Positions 8,474-20,253 of a DNA stretch of 64,000 nt are shown here, piece after piece. The notes below the pieces were generated by a model that saw only the letters and a list, made by a program, of their open reading frames with translations, ran no database searches and was not told the DNA's origin. Source of the DNA: a bacterium. GTDB taxonomy: Bacteria; Krumholzibacteriota; Krumholzibacteriia; LZORAL124-64-63. The DNA is taken from the NCBI GenBank assembly GCA_016712675.1, contig JADJQR010000001.1:1674001-1738000 (forward strand), read 5' to 3'. A program made the translations under genes and the position numbers. Position 1 is the first letter of the stretch. Every line of letters starts with the position of its first letter.

Positions 8474-8497
8474 GGGCCGGGCCCCGCGGCCCGGCCC
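8474..8497 (-). terminator. GC-rich hairpin downstream of the M3 peptidase gene
   Basis: GGGCCGGGCC and GGCCCGGCCC form a perfect 10-bp stem with a CCGC loop, 30 bases beyond the peptidase stop. There is only a weak T-tract in the minus direction (TTCGT). Confidence 0.6.
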
Positions 8498-8526
8498 CTT
8501 TGCCGAGTGGACGAGTTGCGGGGTCG

Positions 8527-10641
8527 CTACCGCAAGCCGCGCCGTTCCAGCAGTGGCCCGATCTCCGGATCCCGCCCGCGGAACGCGCGGTACAGGTCCA
8601 TGGGGGGCGCGCTGCCGCCGCGTTCGAGGACATGGCCGCGGAACGACGCGGCGATCCCCTGGTCGAAGATGTCGCCGGCCTCACCGAACGCAGCGAAGGC
8701 ATCGGCATCCAGGACCTCGGCCCAGACATACGAGTAGTAGCCGGCCGCATAGCCACCGCCGAACACGTGCCGGAAGTAGGGGCTGCGGTAGCGGACGGCG
8801 ATGGCGTCGATCAGGCCGATCCGCTCGAGCGCGGCCGTCTCGAACGCGTCCGGGTCGGTGGCCGCGACCTTTGCGGGATCGTCCAGGGAGTGCCAGTCCA
8901 TGTCCAGGTAGCTCGCCGCCAGGTACTCGACGGTCTCGAAGCCCTGGTTGAAGTGGCGCGCGCGCTGGAGCCGCTCGACCAGGTCCGCCGGGATCGGCTG
9001 CTGCGTCTGCCAGTGCCGGGCGTGCCGGGACAGCACGGCCGGTTCAACGGCCCAGTTCTCCAGGACCTGGCTGGGCAACTCGACGAAGTCGCGCGCCACG
9101 GACGTGCCGCTCAGCTTCTCGTAGCGGCAGCGCGAGAGCATGCCGTGCAGGGCGTGCCCGAACTCGTGGTACATCGTCCGCACCTCGTCGAGGCTCAGCA
9201 GCGCCGGCGTCCCCGCGGTCGGGCGCGTGAAGTTGCCCACGTTGTAGACCAGGGGCACCACCCGCACGTCGCCGTCCCGGTGCGTCTTGCGCAGCGAACT
9301 CATCCAGGCGCCGCCCCGCTTGCTCTCGCGGGGGAAGTAGTCGCTGTACCAGATCGCCAGCAGGCTGCCGTCCGCGTCCAGGACGTCGTACACCTTGACT
9401 TCGGGATGCCAGACCTCGATGTCGTTCCGCTGGCGGAAGGTCAGTCCCCACAGGCGGTGGACGACGTCGAACATGCCGTCGCGCACCGCTTCCAGCTCGA
9501 AATAGGGGCGGACCCGGTCCTCGTCCAGGTCGTAGCGCGCCTTCTTGACCTTCTCGGCGTAGTGCCACCAGTCCCAGGCCGCCAGGGTGAAGCCGCCACC
9601 TTCGCCGTCCACCAGGGCCTGCATGTCCGCGGCTTCGGCCTTCGCGCGGGCCAGCGCCGGGGTCCACAGCCGGTCCAGCAGCGAATAGACGGCCCCCGGC
9701 TCACCGGCCATGTTCTCGGCCAGCACGTAGTGCGCATGGGAGGGATAGCCCAGCAGGCGGGCCCGCTCCAGGCGCAGTTCAACCGTGCGTCGCAGCACGG
9801 TCCGGTTGTCCAGCTCGTCGCCGTTGCTCCCCATGGCCAGGTAGGCGCGGTAGATCCGCTCCCGCAGGTCCCGGCGCGTGCTGGCCTGGAGGAACGGGAT
9901 CAGGCTGGGGCGGTGCAGGGTAAACACCCATTTGCCTGCCTTGCCGCGCTGCGCGGCGGTCTCGGCGGCCGCCTGCACCAGGGACGGCGGCAGCCCGGCC
10001 AGACCCGCCTCGTCCTCGATCACCAGTTCGTAGCGGTTGGTCTCCTTCAGCACGTTCTCGCCGAACTGGAGCCCCAGCAGCGCCAGCTCCTCGTTGATCG
10101 CCTGCAGCCGCGCCCGGGCGTCGGCGGCCAATGCCGCGCCGCCCCGCGTGAACTCGCGCCAGGTCTCGTCCAGCAGACGCGACTGCTCGCCGTCCAGGCC
10201 CAGGTCCGCCCGTGCGCGGTGGACCGCGTCGACCCGCGCGAAGAGCGCCTGGTCCAGGAGGATCGCGTCGGAGTGCCGCGAGCGCAGGGGCGACAGGCGC
10301 CGCGCCACGGCCTGCAGCGAATCGCTGGTCGAGGTGCCGTTCAGCGCCGAGAACACGGCGCCCACCCGCGACAGGAGCGCGCCTGCGCGGTCAAGCGCCT
10401 CGATGGTGTTGGCGAACGTCGGCGGTTCCGGGTTGTCACGGATGGCGGCGATCTCCCGCTCGTGCTCGGCCATCGCCGCCACCATGGCCGGCTCGATGGC
10501 GGCCAGCTCGATGCGCGCGAACGGCGGCGTTCCCGCGGGCGTGTCCCAGGCTTCGAGAAGGGGATTGCCGCCCGCCGGGTCGACGGCGACGCCGGCGAGC
10601 GTGAAGTTGACGAAGACCATGGCTGCCAGGATTCCCTTCAT
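8527..10641 (-). CDS. M3-family metallopeptidase (Dcp/oligopeptidase A type), probably exported
   Basis: 704 residues. It is a zinc dipeptidyl carboxypeptidase or oligopeptidase of the thimet family. The active site reads MYHEFGHALHGMLS (HExxH), followed by the downstream Glu in DFVELPSQVLENW. Other family segments include NTIEALD, the YDLDEDRVRPYF region and HVFGGGYAAGYYSYVWAEVLDAD. Residues 1-20 (MKGILAAMVFVNFTLAGVAV) resemble a signal peptide, so a periplasmic enzyme is likely. The start lies one base from the end of the aldo/keto reductase gene, so the two form an operon. Exact specificity cannot be read. Confidence 0.95.
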   Translation of the reverse strand: MKGILAAMVFVNFTLAGVAVDPAGGNPLLEAWDTPAGTPPFARIELAAIEPAMVAAMAEHEREIAAIRDNPEPPTFANTIEALDRAGALLSRVGAVFSALNGTSTSDSLQAVARRLSPLRSRHSDAILLDQALFARVDAVHRARADLGLDGEQSRLLDETWREFTRGGAALAADARARLQAINEELALLGLQFGENVLKETNRYELVIEDEAGLAGLPPSLVQAAAETAAQRGKAGKWVFTLHRPSLIPFLQASTRRDLRERIYRAYLAMGSNGDELDNRTVLRRTVELRLERARLLGYPSHAHYVLAENMAGEPGAVYSLLDRLWTPALARAKAEAADMQALVDGEGGGFTLAAWDWWHYAEKVKKARYDLDEDRVRPYFELEAVRDGMFDVVHRLWGLTFRQRNDIEVWHPEVKVYDVLDADGSLLAIWYSDYFPRESKRGGAWMSSLRKTHRDGDVRVVPLVYNVGNFTRPTAGTPALLSLDEVRTMYHEFGHALHGMLSRCRYEKLSGTSVARDFVELPSQVLENWAVEPAVLSRHARHWQTQQPIPADLVERLQRARHFNQGFETVEYLAASYLDMDWHSLDDPAKVAATDPDAFETAALERIGLIDAIAVRYRSPYFRHVFGGGYAAGYYSYVWAEVLDADAFAAFGEAGDIFDQGIAASFRGHVLERGGSAPPMDLYRAFRGRDPEIGPLLERRGLR

Positions 10642-10642
10642 G

Positions 10643-11671
10643 TCAGTTGCCCCGCCAGTTCTGTCCCGCCTGCGGACGGTTGTCCAGCACGGCCTCGATG
10701 CGCTCGAGGAACTCCGGCGTCATCTGCTCGGCCACCGCGAGCGCGCCCAGGTTGTCGGCGATCTGCGCCGGGTTCGAGGCGCCCATGATCACCGTGCTGA
10801 CGTCGTCGTTGGCCAGGCACCACGCGATCGCCAGCTGGGCCAGCGTCGCGTCCAATTCCTTGGCCAACGGCGCCAGCCGGCGGACCTTGTCCAGCTTGGC
10901 CGGGCCCTCGGGTCCCTCGACGATCCCGCGCAGCCAGCCGTAGTCGGGCAGCGACAACCGCGAGCCCGGCGGGATGCCGTCGTTGTACTTGCCCGACAGC
11001 AGGCCCGAGGCCAGCGGGCTCCAGATCGTGGTGCCCAACCCGATCTCCTCGTAGAGGGGTGCGAACTCGACCTCCACCTTGTCGCGGTGGAACATGTTGT
11101 ACTGCGGTTGTTCCATCGTCGGTGGCACCAGGTGCTCGCGCCGGGCGATGTCCCAGGCCTGGCGGATCTGCGCCGCCGACCACTCGCTGGTGCCCCAGTA
11201 GAGGGCCTTGCCCCGGTTGATCAGGTAGTCCATCGCGCGCACGGTCTCCTCCAACGGAGTATCCACGTCCGGGCGATGGCAGAACAGCAGGTCGACGTAG
11301 TCCAGCTGCAGTCGCGCCAAGGCCGCGTCCGTGCCTTCGATCAGGTGCTTGCGCGAGAGTCCGCGGTCGTTGACGCCGTAGCGGTACGGCTTGCCCGGCC
11401 CCTGGTACTCGCCGCCCCAGAAGATCTTCGTCGACACGACCAGATCGCTGCGGCGCCAGCCCGCGCGTCTGAACACCTGGCCCATGATGATCTCGGCCTG
11501 GCCACCGCCGTAGACTTCGGCGTTGTCGAAGAAGTTCACGCCCGCGTCGAAGGCGGCGCTCATGCAGCGGTAGGCCAGGTCGGCGTCGACCTGCTCGCCG
11601 AAGGTGACCCAGGCGCCGTACGACAACGCCGACACCTTCAACCCCGACTTGCCCAGGAACCTGTATTCCAT
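10643..11671 (-). CDS. Aldo/keto reductase, voltage-gated K+ channel beta-subunit type
   Basis: 342 residues, a TIM-barrel NADPH-dependent oxidoreductase. The catalytic set is present: D in FFDNAEVYG (with the Tyr), K in [10 protein letters not shown], and H in [20 protein letters not shown]. The phrase [21 protein letters not shown] and the late [15 protein letters not shown] cofactor loop match the KCAB/YghZ branch. Substrate unknown. It is the first gene of a two-gene unit with the M3 peptidase and is divergent from the small secreted protein gene at 11870. Confidence 0.94.
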   Translation of the reverse strand: MEYRFLGKSGLKVSALSYGAWVTFGEQVDADLAYRCMSAAFDAGVNFFDNAEVYGGGQAEIIMGQVFRRAGWRRSDLVVSTKIFWGGEYQGPGKPYRYGVNDRGLSRKHLIEGTDAALARLQLDYVDLLFCHRPDVDTPLEETVRAMDYLINRGKALYWGTSEWSAAQIRQAWDIARREHLVPPTMEQPQYNMFHRDKVEVEFAPLYEEIGLGTTIWSPLASGLLSGKYNDGIPPGSRLSLPDYGWLRGIVEGPEGPAKLDKVRRLAPLAKELDATLAQLAIAWCLANDDVSTVIMGASNPAQIADNLGALAVAEQMTPEFLERIEAVLDNRPQAGQNWRGN

Positions 11672-11742
11672 GCCTGCTCTCCCGTGGTCTGGTGTTAGGC
11701 CGCCAATGTACCACGCTGCGGGGCGACCGCACAGGGTGCCCC

Positions 11743-11771
11743 TTTACGCGCGGGTCGTTTCTCCGTAGCTT
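11743..11771 (+). promoter_or_regulatory. Putative sigma70 promoter for the signalling locus
   Basis: TTTACG at 11743-11748, 17 bases, TAGCTT at 11766-11771. The same -10 hexamer with a 17-base spacer is found before the lysine operon. It lies 99 bases before the first gene of the locus. Confidence 0.5.
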
Positions 11772-11869
11772 CAGGCTCCACTTCGAGACCGGCACCATCA
11801 TGACCGGACGGGCTTCTTGCGCAGCGGCATCCAGATCATGGGGGTCCGGGCGGAACCGGGAGGCACCGC

Positions 11870-12221
11870 ATGCTCCGCTGCTCATCGATCCTTCATGGCC
11901 TGGCCCGCGGCCTGGCCGCCCTGGCACTGCCGCTGACCTGCCTGCTGGCGCCGGCGTCGACGGCGCGGGAGGAGATCTCCAGCGACAACGGCCACGATGT
12001 CGCGGCCGGCGATCCCTTGGACTCCAACGATTTCGGCAGCGGTGGCGGGACCGGCGAGCGGTACCAGCACGACCCCCGCTGGCCGGGCATCCAGTCGGTC
12101 GCGGTGCCGGGCACGGTCATCGACGGCCGCCGCGTGCTGCTGATCCCGGTCAATCAGGGCGGCCTGCTGACCTTCAGGCTGGTGATCATCGACCAGCGCC
12201 TTCCTGCGCCGGGGGCGGCCG

Positions 12222-12232
<11 letters not shown>
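11870..12232 (+). CDS. Small secreted protein of unknown function
   Basis: 120 residues. Residues 1-33 look like a signal peptide (Arg/His-rich start, LARGLAALALPLTCLLAPAS, then Ala-Arg). The mature part has a Gly/Ser/Asp stretch (SNDFGSGGGTGERY) and ends in two beta-like strands (RRVLLIPVNQGG and LTFRLVIIDQ). I recognise no family. It overlaps the next gene by 11 bases (12222-12232), so it is co-translated with the regulator and may be its signal-related partner. No transmembrane segment follows the signal. Confidence 0.6.
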
Positions 12233-14744
<2,512 letters not shown>

Positions 14745-14840
14745 TCAAGGGACGGCCGCGGGCTGCCGAAAACCGCATGGGTCCGGCGATGGCCGTGGCT
14801 CCCTGTCTGGGAGCGGCGGTCGGCCGGACGCCGGCGGAGC

Positions 14841-16796
14841 ATGAACCCTGGTCCAGCGCCCTGCGCCGTCTCGGCATCAGTGAACGGCCCGGCTCAAACG
14901 GTCGATCGGCTGCGGATCGCCACCGCGCGCGCCGCGTCCGTGGTTGGAGCCGCCTGGAACGCGGCCATCGGCTTCGGTCATGGTCGCGAACTCGCCCGTC
15001 TGCGGCAGCAGGTTGCGAGCCAATCCCGGCAACTGGAAACTTCGGCGGCGTTGCGGCGGGCCTTGCGCTCGGCGCCGTCGTCGCGCGCGCTCTCCCGCGC
15101 CGTCCTCCACGTACTGGGCGACACCAGTGGTGCGCGCGCCAGCGCCTTCTACCTCGCCCACGGTGGCCAGGTGCTCGAACTGGCCGCCCAAGCGGGCAGT
15201 GGTTGGCCGGTGGATCCATTGCCGCAGCTGCGCCTCGGGGAAGGCCTGGCCGGCAGGGCCGCCGCCGGACGTCGTCGGCTGGTCGATTCGGCTCCGCCGG
15301 CGGGAACCTGTGTGGCCGTGCCCTACCATCTGGCCGGACGCCTCAAGGGCGTGGCGGTGTTCCTGTTCGCCGCGGCGCCGGCTGCCGAAGCCCTCGAACT
15401 GCTGGCGGACACGGCCGAACCGGTGGCCATGGCGCTGGACGCACGCTGGTCCCGCGAACGCGTCCAACTGCTCCTGGGCGAGACGCGTCGGCAGACGGCA
15501 GCCTTCGCGGCGCAGCAGCGCATCCTGCAGGGAGCGAACGTTCGCCTGCAGCGCTCGGACCGTTACAAGAACGAGTTCCTGGCCAACATGACGCACGAAC
15601 TTCGCTCGCCGCTCAACAGCATGCTCCTGCTGTCGCAGGTGCTGGCGGAGAACCGGCACGGTCGTCTGGCTCCCGAGGAAGTGGACGCGGCGCAGGTCAT
15701 CAACAAGGCCGGCCGTGAGTTGCTGGTGATCATCGATGACATCCTCGACCTGACCAAGGCCGAGGCCGGCCGCCTGGAACTGCACCCCGAACCCGTGTGC
15801 CTGGCGGATCTGGCCGAGTCGTTGAAGGCCCTCTACCTCCCGCTCGCGCAGCGACGGGGGCTGGAGATCCAGGTGACGATCGAGCCCGGCACGCCGACCG
15901 AATGCCTGACCGATCCCACGCGCCTGAGCCAGATTCTCAAGAACCTGCTGAACAACGCGCTGAAGTTCACCGAGAAGGGCGGCGTCAGCCTGCGCATTGC
16001 GGCGGCCCCGCAGATCCTCGGCGGCTCGCCTGCCGTCGAGTTCGTGGTCTGCGATACCGGCATCGGCATCAGTCCGGAAGTGTTGCCGGCGCTCTTCGCG
16101 CCTTTCACGCAGGGCGACGGCTCGATCTCCCGGCGCTTCGGTGGCTCCGGACTCGGTCTGTCGATCTGCCGCAAGCTCGCCGAACTCCTCGGAGCGAGGA
16201 TCGAGGTCGCCAGCGAGGTCGGTCGAGGCAGCACGTTCCGGCTGAGGCTGCCAGTGAGGCCGCCGGCGCCGGCGGCTGTCGCTCCGGCCGCGGTGCCCGG
16301 CGGCGCCCGGCCGGTCGACGCGCCGGTGTCGCCGCCGAGCCTGACGCCGGGCGCGGCCGCGAACGCCGCGCGCGCGCCCGCAGCGGCGGGGACTGCACTG
16401 ACCGGGCGAACCGTTCTTGTCGTCGACGGGGACATGCGCTCCGCGTTCCGTCTCAGCGGAGTCATCGAGTCCCATGGCGGGCGCGTACGCGTCGCCCGCG
16501 ATCCGGCTTCGGGCCTGGCCGCGATCGAAGCCATCCCGGCACCGGATCTGGTCCTGGTGCGTCCGCAGTCGCTTCAATCGATGGCCGAGGACGGCCAGCG
16601 CCAGTGGTGGGAAGCCGCCGCCGCCGCGCGGCTGGTCGTCATCGCGTCGATGATCCCGGCCTCGGTGATCGTGCCACCCTCGCTGCCGGTGCTGGATCCG
16701 GATCTGCCCGCGGACCGCCTGGGCACGATCCTGGCCGGCCTGGTCGGCGCCCATGCCGTCGGTCCACGGCGGACCCCGGAGGTGGCGCCGTGCTGA
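14841..16796 (+). CDS. GAF histidine kinase with degenerate C-terminal receiver
   Basis: 651 residues, cytoplasmic (no membrane segment). Residues about 75-205 are GAF-like. The dimerisation/phosphoacceptor helix has H252 in FLANMTHELRSPLNSM. The ATPase domain has the N-box near 367-378 (ILKNLLNNALKF), DTGIGIS near 405, GGSGLGLSI near 434. After an Ala/Pro linker (about 475-520) comes a receiver-like fold (about 523-640; VLVVDGDMRSAFRL) where the usual phospho-accepting Asp is Arg574 in PDLVLVRPQS. It is therefore probably not phosphorylated and may act as a pseudo-receiver. It overlaps the next gene. Confidence 0.9.
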   Translation: MNPGPAPCAVSASVNGPAQTVDRLRIATARAASVVGAAWNAAIGFGHGRELARLRQQVASQSRQLETSAALRRALRSAPSSRALSRAVLHVLGDTSGARASAFYLAHGGQVLELAAQAGSGWPVDPLPQLRLGEGLAGRAAAGRRRLVDSAPPAGTCVAVPYHLAGRLKGVAVFLFAAAPAAEALELLADTAEPVAMALDARWSRERVQLLLGETRRQTAAFAAQQRILQGANVRLQRSDRYKNEFLANMTHELRSPLNSMLLLSQVLAENRHGRLAPEEVDAAQVINKAGRELLVIIDDILDLTKAEAGRLELHPEPVCLADLAESLKALYLPLAQRRGLEIQVTIEPGTPTECLTDPTRLSQILKNLLNNALKFTEKGGVSLRIAAAPQILGGSPAVEFVVCDTGIGISPEVLPALFAPFTQGDGSISRRFGGSGLGLSICRKLAELLGARIEVASEVGRGSTFRLRLPVRPPAPAAVAPAAVPGGARPVDAPVSPPSLTPGAAANAARAPAAAGTALTGRTVLVVDGDMRSAFRLSGVIESHGGRVRVARDPASGLAAIEAIPAPDLVLVRPQSLQSMAEDGQRQWWEAAAAARLVVIASMIPASVIVPPSLPVLDPDLPADRLGTILAGLVGAHAVGPRRTPEVAPC

Positions 16797-18358
16797 TGCA
16801 GCCCAGGACGCCGGATCATCGCCTGAACCTCCTGATCGTGGACGACCGCGAGGCGAACCTCCAGTCGCTGAGCCAACTGCTGGCGCGCGAGGATGTCCGC
16901 ATCTTCAGCGCGTTGTCGGGCAACGAGGCACTGGCCCTCATGCTTGAACACGACTTCGCGCTCGTGCTCCTGGACGTGCAGATGCCGGGCATGGACGGCT
17001 TCGAGGTGGCAACGCTCATGCGCGGTCATGAGCGCACGCGCCACGTGCCGGTCATCTTCGTGACGGCCATCAGCCGGGACCGCCAGCACGTGTTCAGCGG
17101 CTACGACGCCGGCGCGGTGGACTACCTGTTCAAGCCCCTCGATCCCCACGTGATCCGCGCCAAGGTCGCGGTCTTCCTCGAACTCAAGCGCAGCCAGCAG
17201 GAGCGCGATCGCCTGCTCGAGAGCCTGCGCTGCGCCAACGACCAGCTGGAGGCCTCGGCCCAGGCGAAATCGGACAGCCTCGCGGCCGCCAGCCACGAAC
17301 TGCGTACGCCCCTGACCGCGATGAAGGAATTCTGTGCGCTGGTACACGACGAAGTCGTGGGCCCGGTCAACGCCGAGCAGAAGCACTGCCTGGAGGCTGC
17401 CTTGCGCAACTGCCGGCGGCTCGGCGGCATCGTGGAACGGCTGGTCGACCTGTCCACTCTCGAGTCGGGGAGTCTGCGCCTGCGCCGCGGCCGGCTGGAT
17501 CTTGGCGAGGCCCTTCGCCAGGCTGCGATGCGGGTGGCGCCGCGCTGCGAGGCGGCGGGGCAGCGGTTGGAACTGGCCCTGCCAACGGACGACACACCTG
17601 CCTGGGTGTTGGCGGACCCCGATCTGGTGGCGGGGGTCCTGGCGCACCTGCTGGAGAACGCCCAGCGCTTCTCGCCCCCCGGGGCGGCGATCCGCCTGCG
17701 CGTGCGCGATGTGGGCGGCCGTCTGGCGCTGGAGGTCGGCGATCGGGGTCCGGGCATCGAGCCGCGTCACCGCGAACGCATCATCAGGAAGTACGCACAG
17801 GTGGGTCGTCGCGACGGTCCCGGCGAGCAGGGCCTGGGCCTGGGCCTGGCGATCGTCACGCGCCTGTTGGAGCTCCACGACAGTCGTCTGGATCTGATCA
17901 GCACTCCTGGGCACGGATCCATCTTCGGGTTTTCACTGCCCGCCTACACGGAGGCCGGGCACCTGTGCGCCTTCTGCCGCGATGCGCTCCGCCTGGCGCC
18001 GCGCCGGTGGGAGCCCCGGTGCCTGGTGCTGGTCACCACCCGCGACGGCGCTCCGCTGCCGGCCTGGCGCGGGCACGGCGCGACCGAAGTGAACGGCGAC
18101 CAGGAGGTGCCGGTGGCCGAACTGACGATCGAGGGCCGACCGCTGCTGGTCGCGCTCGTGCGTGAAGCCGAGCCCGGCCCGGCGGCCTGGTTGGCCAGAA
18201 CACTCGCCACGGCGGGCCGACCGGATCCGACTGCTGAACTGATGTGGACCGTGACGACGGTCGACCACGACGGGACTCCGGGCCCGTTCGCGGCGACCAC
18301 GACCTGGGACAGCCTGGTGCTGGAGTCGGTGCCGGCTGGGGAAGGAGCCTGGCGATGA
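16790..18358 (+). CDS. Receiver-histidine kinase hybrid
   Basis: 522 residues from GTG 16790, preferred because GGAGG at 16778-16782 is seven bases upstream; ATG 16796 (TGATG overlap with the preceding stop) is the alternative. The N-terminal receiver has the acidic pair in LLIVDDREAN, phospho-acceptor D62 in LVLLDVQMPGMDGFEV and the KPLDPHV lysine. A coiled linker leads to H169 in AAASHELRTPLTAM and an ATPase domain with HLLENAQRF, GDRGPGIEP and GLGLGLAIV. The last 125 residues hold an unfamiliar domain starting HLCAFCRDALRLAP. The receiver-first order means another kinase, likely the adjacent one, could control this kinase. Confidence 0.9.
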   Translation: MLMQPRTPDHRLNLLIVDDREANLQSLSQLLAREDVRIFSALSGNEALALMLEHDFALVLLDVQMPGMDGFEVATLMRGHERTRHVPVIFVTAISRDRQHVFSGYDAGAVDYLFKPLDPHVIRAKVAVFLELKRSQQERDRLLESLRCANDQLEASAQAKSDSLAAASHELRTPLTAMKEFCALVHDEVVGPVNAEQKHCLEAALRNCRRLGGIVERLVDLSTLESGSLRLRRGRLDLGEALRQAAMRVAPRCEAAGQRLELALPTDDTPAWVLADPDLVAGVLAHLLENAQRFSPPGAAIRLRVRDVGGRLALEVGDRGPGIEPRHRERIIRKYAQVGRRDGPGEQGLGLGLAIVTRLLELHDSRLDLISTPGHGSIFGFSLPAYTEAGHLCAFCRDALRLAPRRWEPRCLVLVTTRDGAPLPAWRGHGATEVNGDQEVPVAELTIEGRPLLVALVREAEPGPAAWLARTLATAGRPDPTAELMWTVTTVDHDGTPGPFAATTTWDSLVLESVPAGEGAWR

Positions 18359-18741
18359 GCAAGGGCAGGATCCTCGTCGTCGATGACGAGCCCGATATCG
18401 TTCACAGCCTGACCCTGCGACTCGGCGCGGCCGGTTATCAGGTGGTTTCGGCAATGGACGGCCTCGGGGCCACGAAGTGCGCGATCGAGCACAAGCCCGA
18501 CCTGATCATCCTGGACATCGGCATGCCGGCCGGAAACGGGCACGTCGTGGTCGAGCGGCTGCGGCACATCGGCGCCACGAGCCACATCCCGGTGATCTAC
18601 CTGACCGCGCGCACGGGCGAAGACGACTACCGTCGTGCCCGCGAGGGTGGCGTGGCGAAGTACATCACCAAGCCCTTCGAAGCGACCGTGCTCCTGGCCG
18701 CCGTCGAAGATCAGCTCGAACGGACGCGCCAGGCGACCTGA
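18355..18741 (+). CDS. Single-domain response regulator (CheY-like)
   Basis: 128 residues, receiver only. The acidic pair is in ILVVDDEPDIV, the phospho-acceptor is D54 in DLIILDIGMPAGNG, the Thr is in VIYLTARTGEDD and the Lys in YITKPFEATV. ATG 18355 overlaps the previous stop (ATGA) and GAAGGAG precedes it; the longer upstream frame is not needed. With no output domain, it probably relays phosphate between the kinases or docks to a partner such as the TPR activator. Confidence 0.95.
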   Translation: MSKGRILVVDDEPDIVHSLTLRLGAAGYQVVSAMDGLGATKCAIEHKPDLIILDIGMPAGNGHVVVERLRHIGATSHIPVIYLTARTGEDDYRRAREGGVAKYITKPFEATVLLAAVEDQLERTRQAT

Positions 18742-18825
18742 CGCGGCAGCGCCGGCCCTGTCCACTTCCGGAACGCGGCGTGCCCGGCGGGGGACACCGG
18801 GGGCGCGCCGTCACGGACGGCGCCG

Positions 18826-18854
18826 TTGCCAAGAGCCACACCCATTCGCATAAT
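18826..18854 (+). promoter_or_regulatory. Sigma70 promoter for the outer-membrane protein
   Basis: TTGCCA at 18826-18831, 17 bases, CATAAT at 18849-18854, in the 254-base gap after the response regulator. The gene starts at 18996, giving a leader of about 130 bases. Confidence 0.65.
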
Positions 18855-18995
18855 CGCTTGCCTTCCAAGGCGATGGCAAGGACGCGCGCGACCCGAAACG
18901 GCAGTTCCCGCGCGGCATCGTCCGTGCAAGGGAGAAACGCCGAGCCGGACCCAGGCCCCCTTCGCGGGGTGCCGTCACCTCAGGAGCGGAAGATC

Positions 18996-19685
18996 ATGCG
19001 AAACCCGGGGAACGGAACCGCAACCGTCGTGTCGCTGGTGGTGCTGTCGATCTTCCTGGTGGCCGAGTCGGCCCACGCGCGGGTCGTGCTCGAATCCAGG
19101 GGGCCGCGCCATCATCGCGCACCCTCGTCGTATGAACTCGTTCTGGAGGGTGGCCTGGTCCAGCCGGCCGGCGACCAGGACGACGATTTCTTCGAAACCG
19201 ACACGGGCTTCGACGCCGGGGCCGGCTGGCAGCTCGGTGCCCGCCTGCGCCAATTCGTCGGGCGCGATTTTTCGGTCGCTCCGGCCGTCCACTATGCGGC
19301 CTTCGGTGCGGCCGACGGCGTGGGCGATTTCGGTCCGGACGGGCGGCTGGGCTACCGGCTGGAGACCTCGGTCATCCGCTACGGGCTGGACCTGCAGGCG
19401 TTCCTGGGCGAGCCCGGCGGCGCGGCACGCCCGTTCCTGACCGGTGGTCTGGCGTTGCTGCGCAACCGGTACCACGACGAGGTCGAAGGCAGCGGCTATT
19501 TCGCCTCGGCCGTCAACACGCCCGGCCTCAGCCTGGGGGCTGGTTTGCGACTGGGCACCCTCGAACTGGCGGGCGAATACACCTGGAACCGGTTCTCGAC
19601 CGCCAATTTCTCAAGCGACGGCCGCGACCGCGACTACAACTGGGACTATCTGGTGGTCCGCGTCGGGCTGGCCCTCGGCCGCTGA
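18996..19685 (+). CDS. Outer-membrane beta-barrel protein
   Basis: 229 residues from ATG 18996, chosen for the AGGAG at 18982-18986 and the signal peptide that begins there (about residues 1-29, VVSLVVLSIFLVAESAHA). The mature chain alternates short amphipathic strands such as YELVLEGGLV, GAGWQLGARLRQF, YRLETSVIRYGLDLQAF, FLTGGLALLRN and GLRLGTLELAGEYTW, and ends in an aromatic-poor strand YLVVRVGLALGR. This fits a small 8-stranded OmpW/OmpA-like barrel. Function unknown. Its own promoter precedes it. Confidence 0.8.
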   Translation: MRNPGNGTATVVSLVVLSIFLVAESAHARVVLESRGPRHHRAPSSYELVLEGGLVQPAGDQDDDFFETDTGFDAGAGWQLGARLRQFVGRDFSVAPAVHYAAFGAADGVGDFGPDGRLGYRLETSVIRYGLDLQAFLGEPGGAARPFLTGGLALLRNRYHDEVEGSGYFASAVNTPGLSLGAGLRLGTLELAGEYTWNRFSTANFSSDGRDRDYNWDYLVVRVGLALGR

Positions 19686-19695
19686 GAATGGATGT

Positions 19696-19724
19696 TTGAC
19701 AGGCAGGGCCGGCCTCCCTAAATT
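19696..19724 (+). promoter_or_regulatory. Sigma70 promoter for the Rrf2 regulator
   Basis: TTGACA at 19696-19701, 17 bases, TAAATT at 19719-19724. TTGGA and TCCAA arms flank the region after the -10 (19723-19755), a possible operator overlapping the transcription start. Confidence 0.75.
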
Positions 19725-19784
19725 GGATGTGGACGTCTTATATCTGCACTCCAACCACCGGCGCCGACGCCGCGGGGTCTGCTG

Positions 19785-20249
19785 TTGTTCTCGCTGACCA
19801 TCGAATATGCGATGCGCGCCGTGCTGGCCCTGGCTTCGTGTGGCGGTCGCTGCCTGACCACGCGGCAGATCGCCGACGCGATGCACGTGCCGCCCAGCTA
19901 CCTGTCCAAGGTCCTGCAGGCACTGGTGCGCGCGGGCATCGTGCAGTCGACCCGCGGGCTGAAGGGCGGGTTCGTCCTGGTCGGTCGCCCTGAGGACTGG
20001 CGCATGCTGGACATTCTCAACGCGGTGAGCCCACTCAAGCGCATCGAGTCCTGCCCGATCGACCTGGAGAGCCACAGTTCGGACCTGTGCCCGCTGCACC
20101 GTCGCCTGGACAACGCGCTGGAGATGGTCGAACACGCGTTCGCCTCGACGACGCTGGCCGAAGTGCTGTCCGACGAGAACCGCTGCCCGACCCTTCAGCG
20201 CCAACTGGCCGCCTTCACCGTCGTCAGTCCCGACTTGCTTCAGCACTGA
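19785..20249 (+). CDS. Rrf2-family transcriptional regulator
   Basis: 154 residues from a TTG start at 19785 (MFSLTIEYAMRAVLAL is the family's N-terminus). The winged helix reads LTTRQIADAMHVPPSYLSKVLQALVRAGIVQSTRGLKGGF, with the characteristic basic wing. Cys residues at ESCPIDL, DLCPLH and NRCPTL could ligate an iron-sulfur cluster as in IscR/NsrR, but the spacing is not canonical. It converges on a cysteine desulfurase gene with only four bases between the stops. A role in iron-sulfur or redox control is inferred from family and neighbour. Confidence 0.9.
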   Translation: MFSLTIEYAMRAVLALASCGGRCLTTRQIADAMHVPPSYLSKVLQALVRAGIVQSTRGLKGGFVLVGRPEDWRMLDILNAVSPLKRIESCPIDLESHSSDLCPLHRRLDNALEMVEHAFASTTLAEVLSDENRCPTLQRQLAAFTVVSPDLLQH

Positions 20250-20253
20250 GGAC

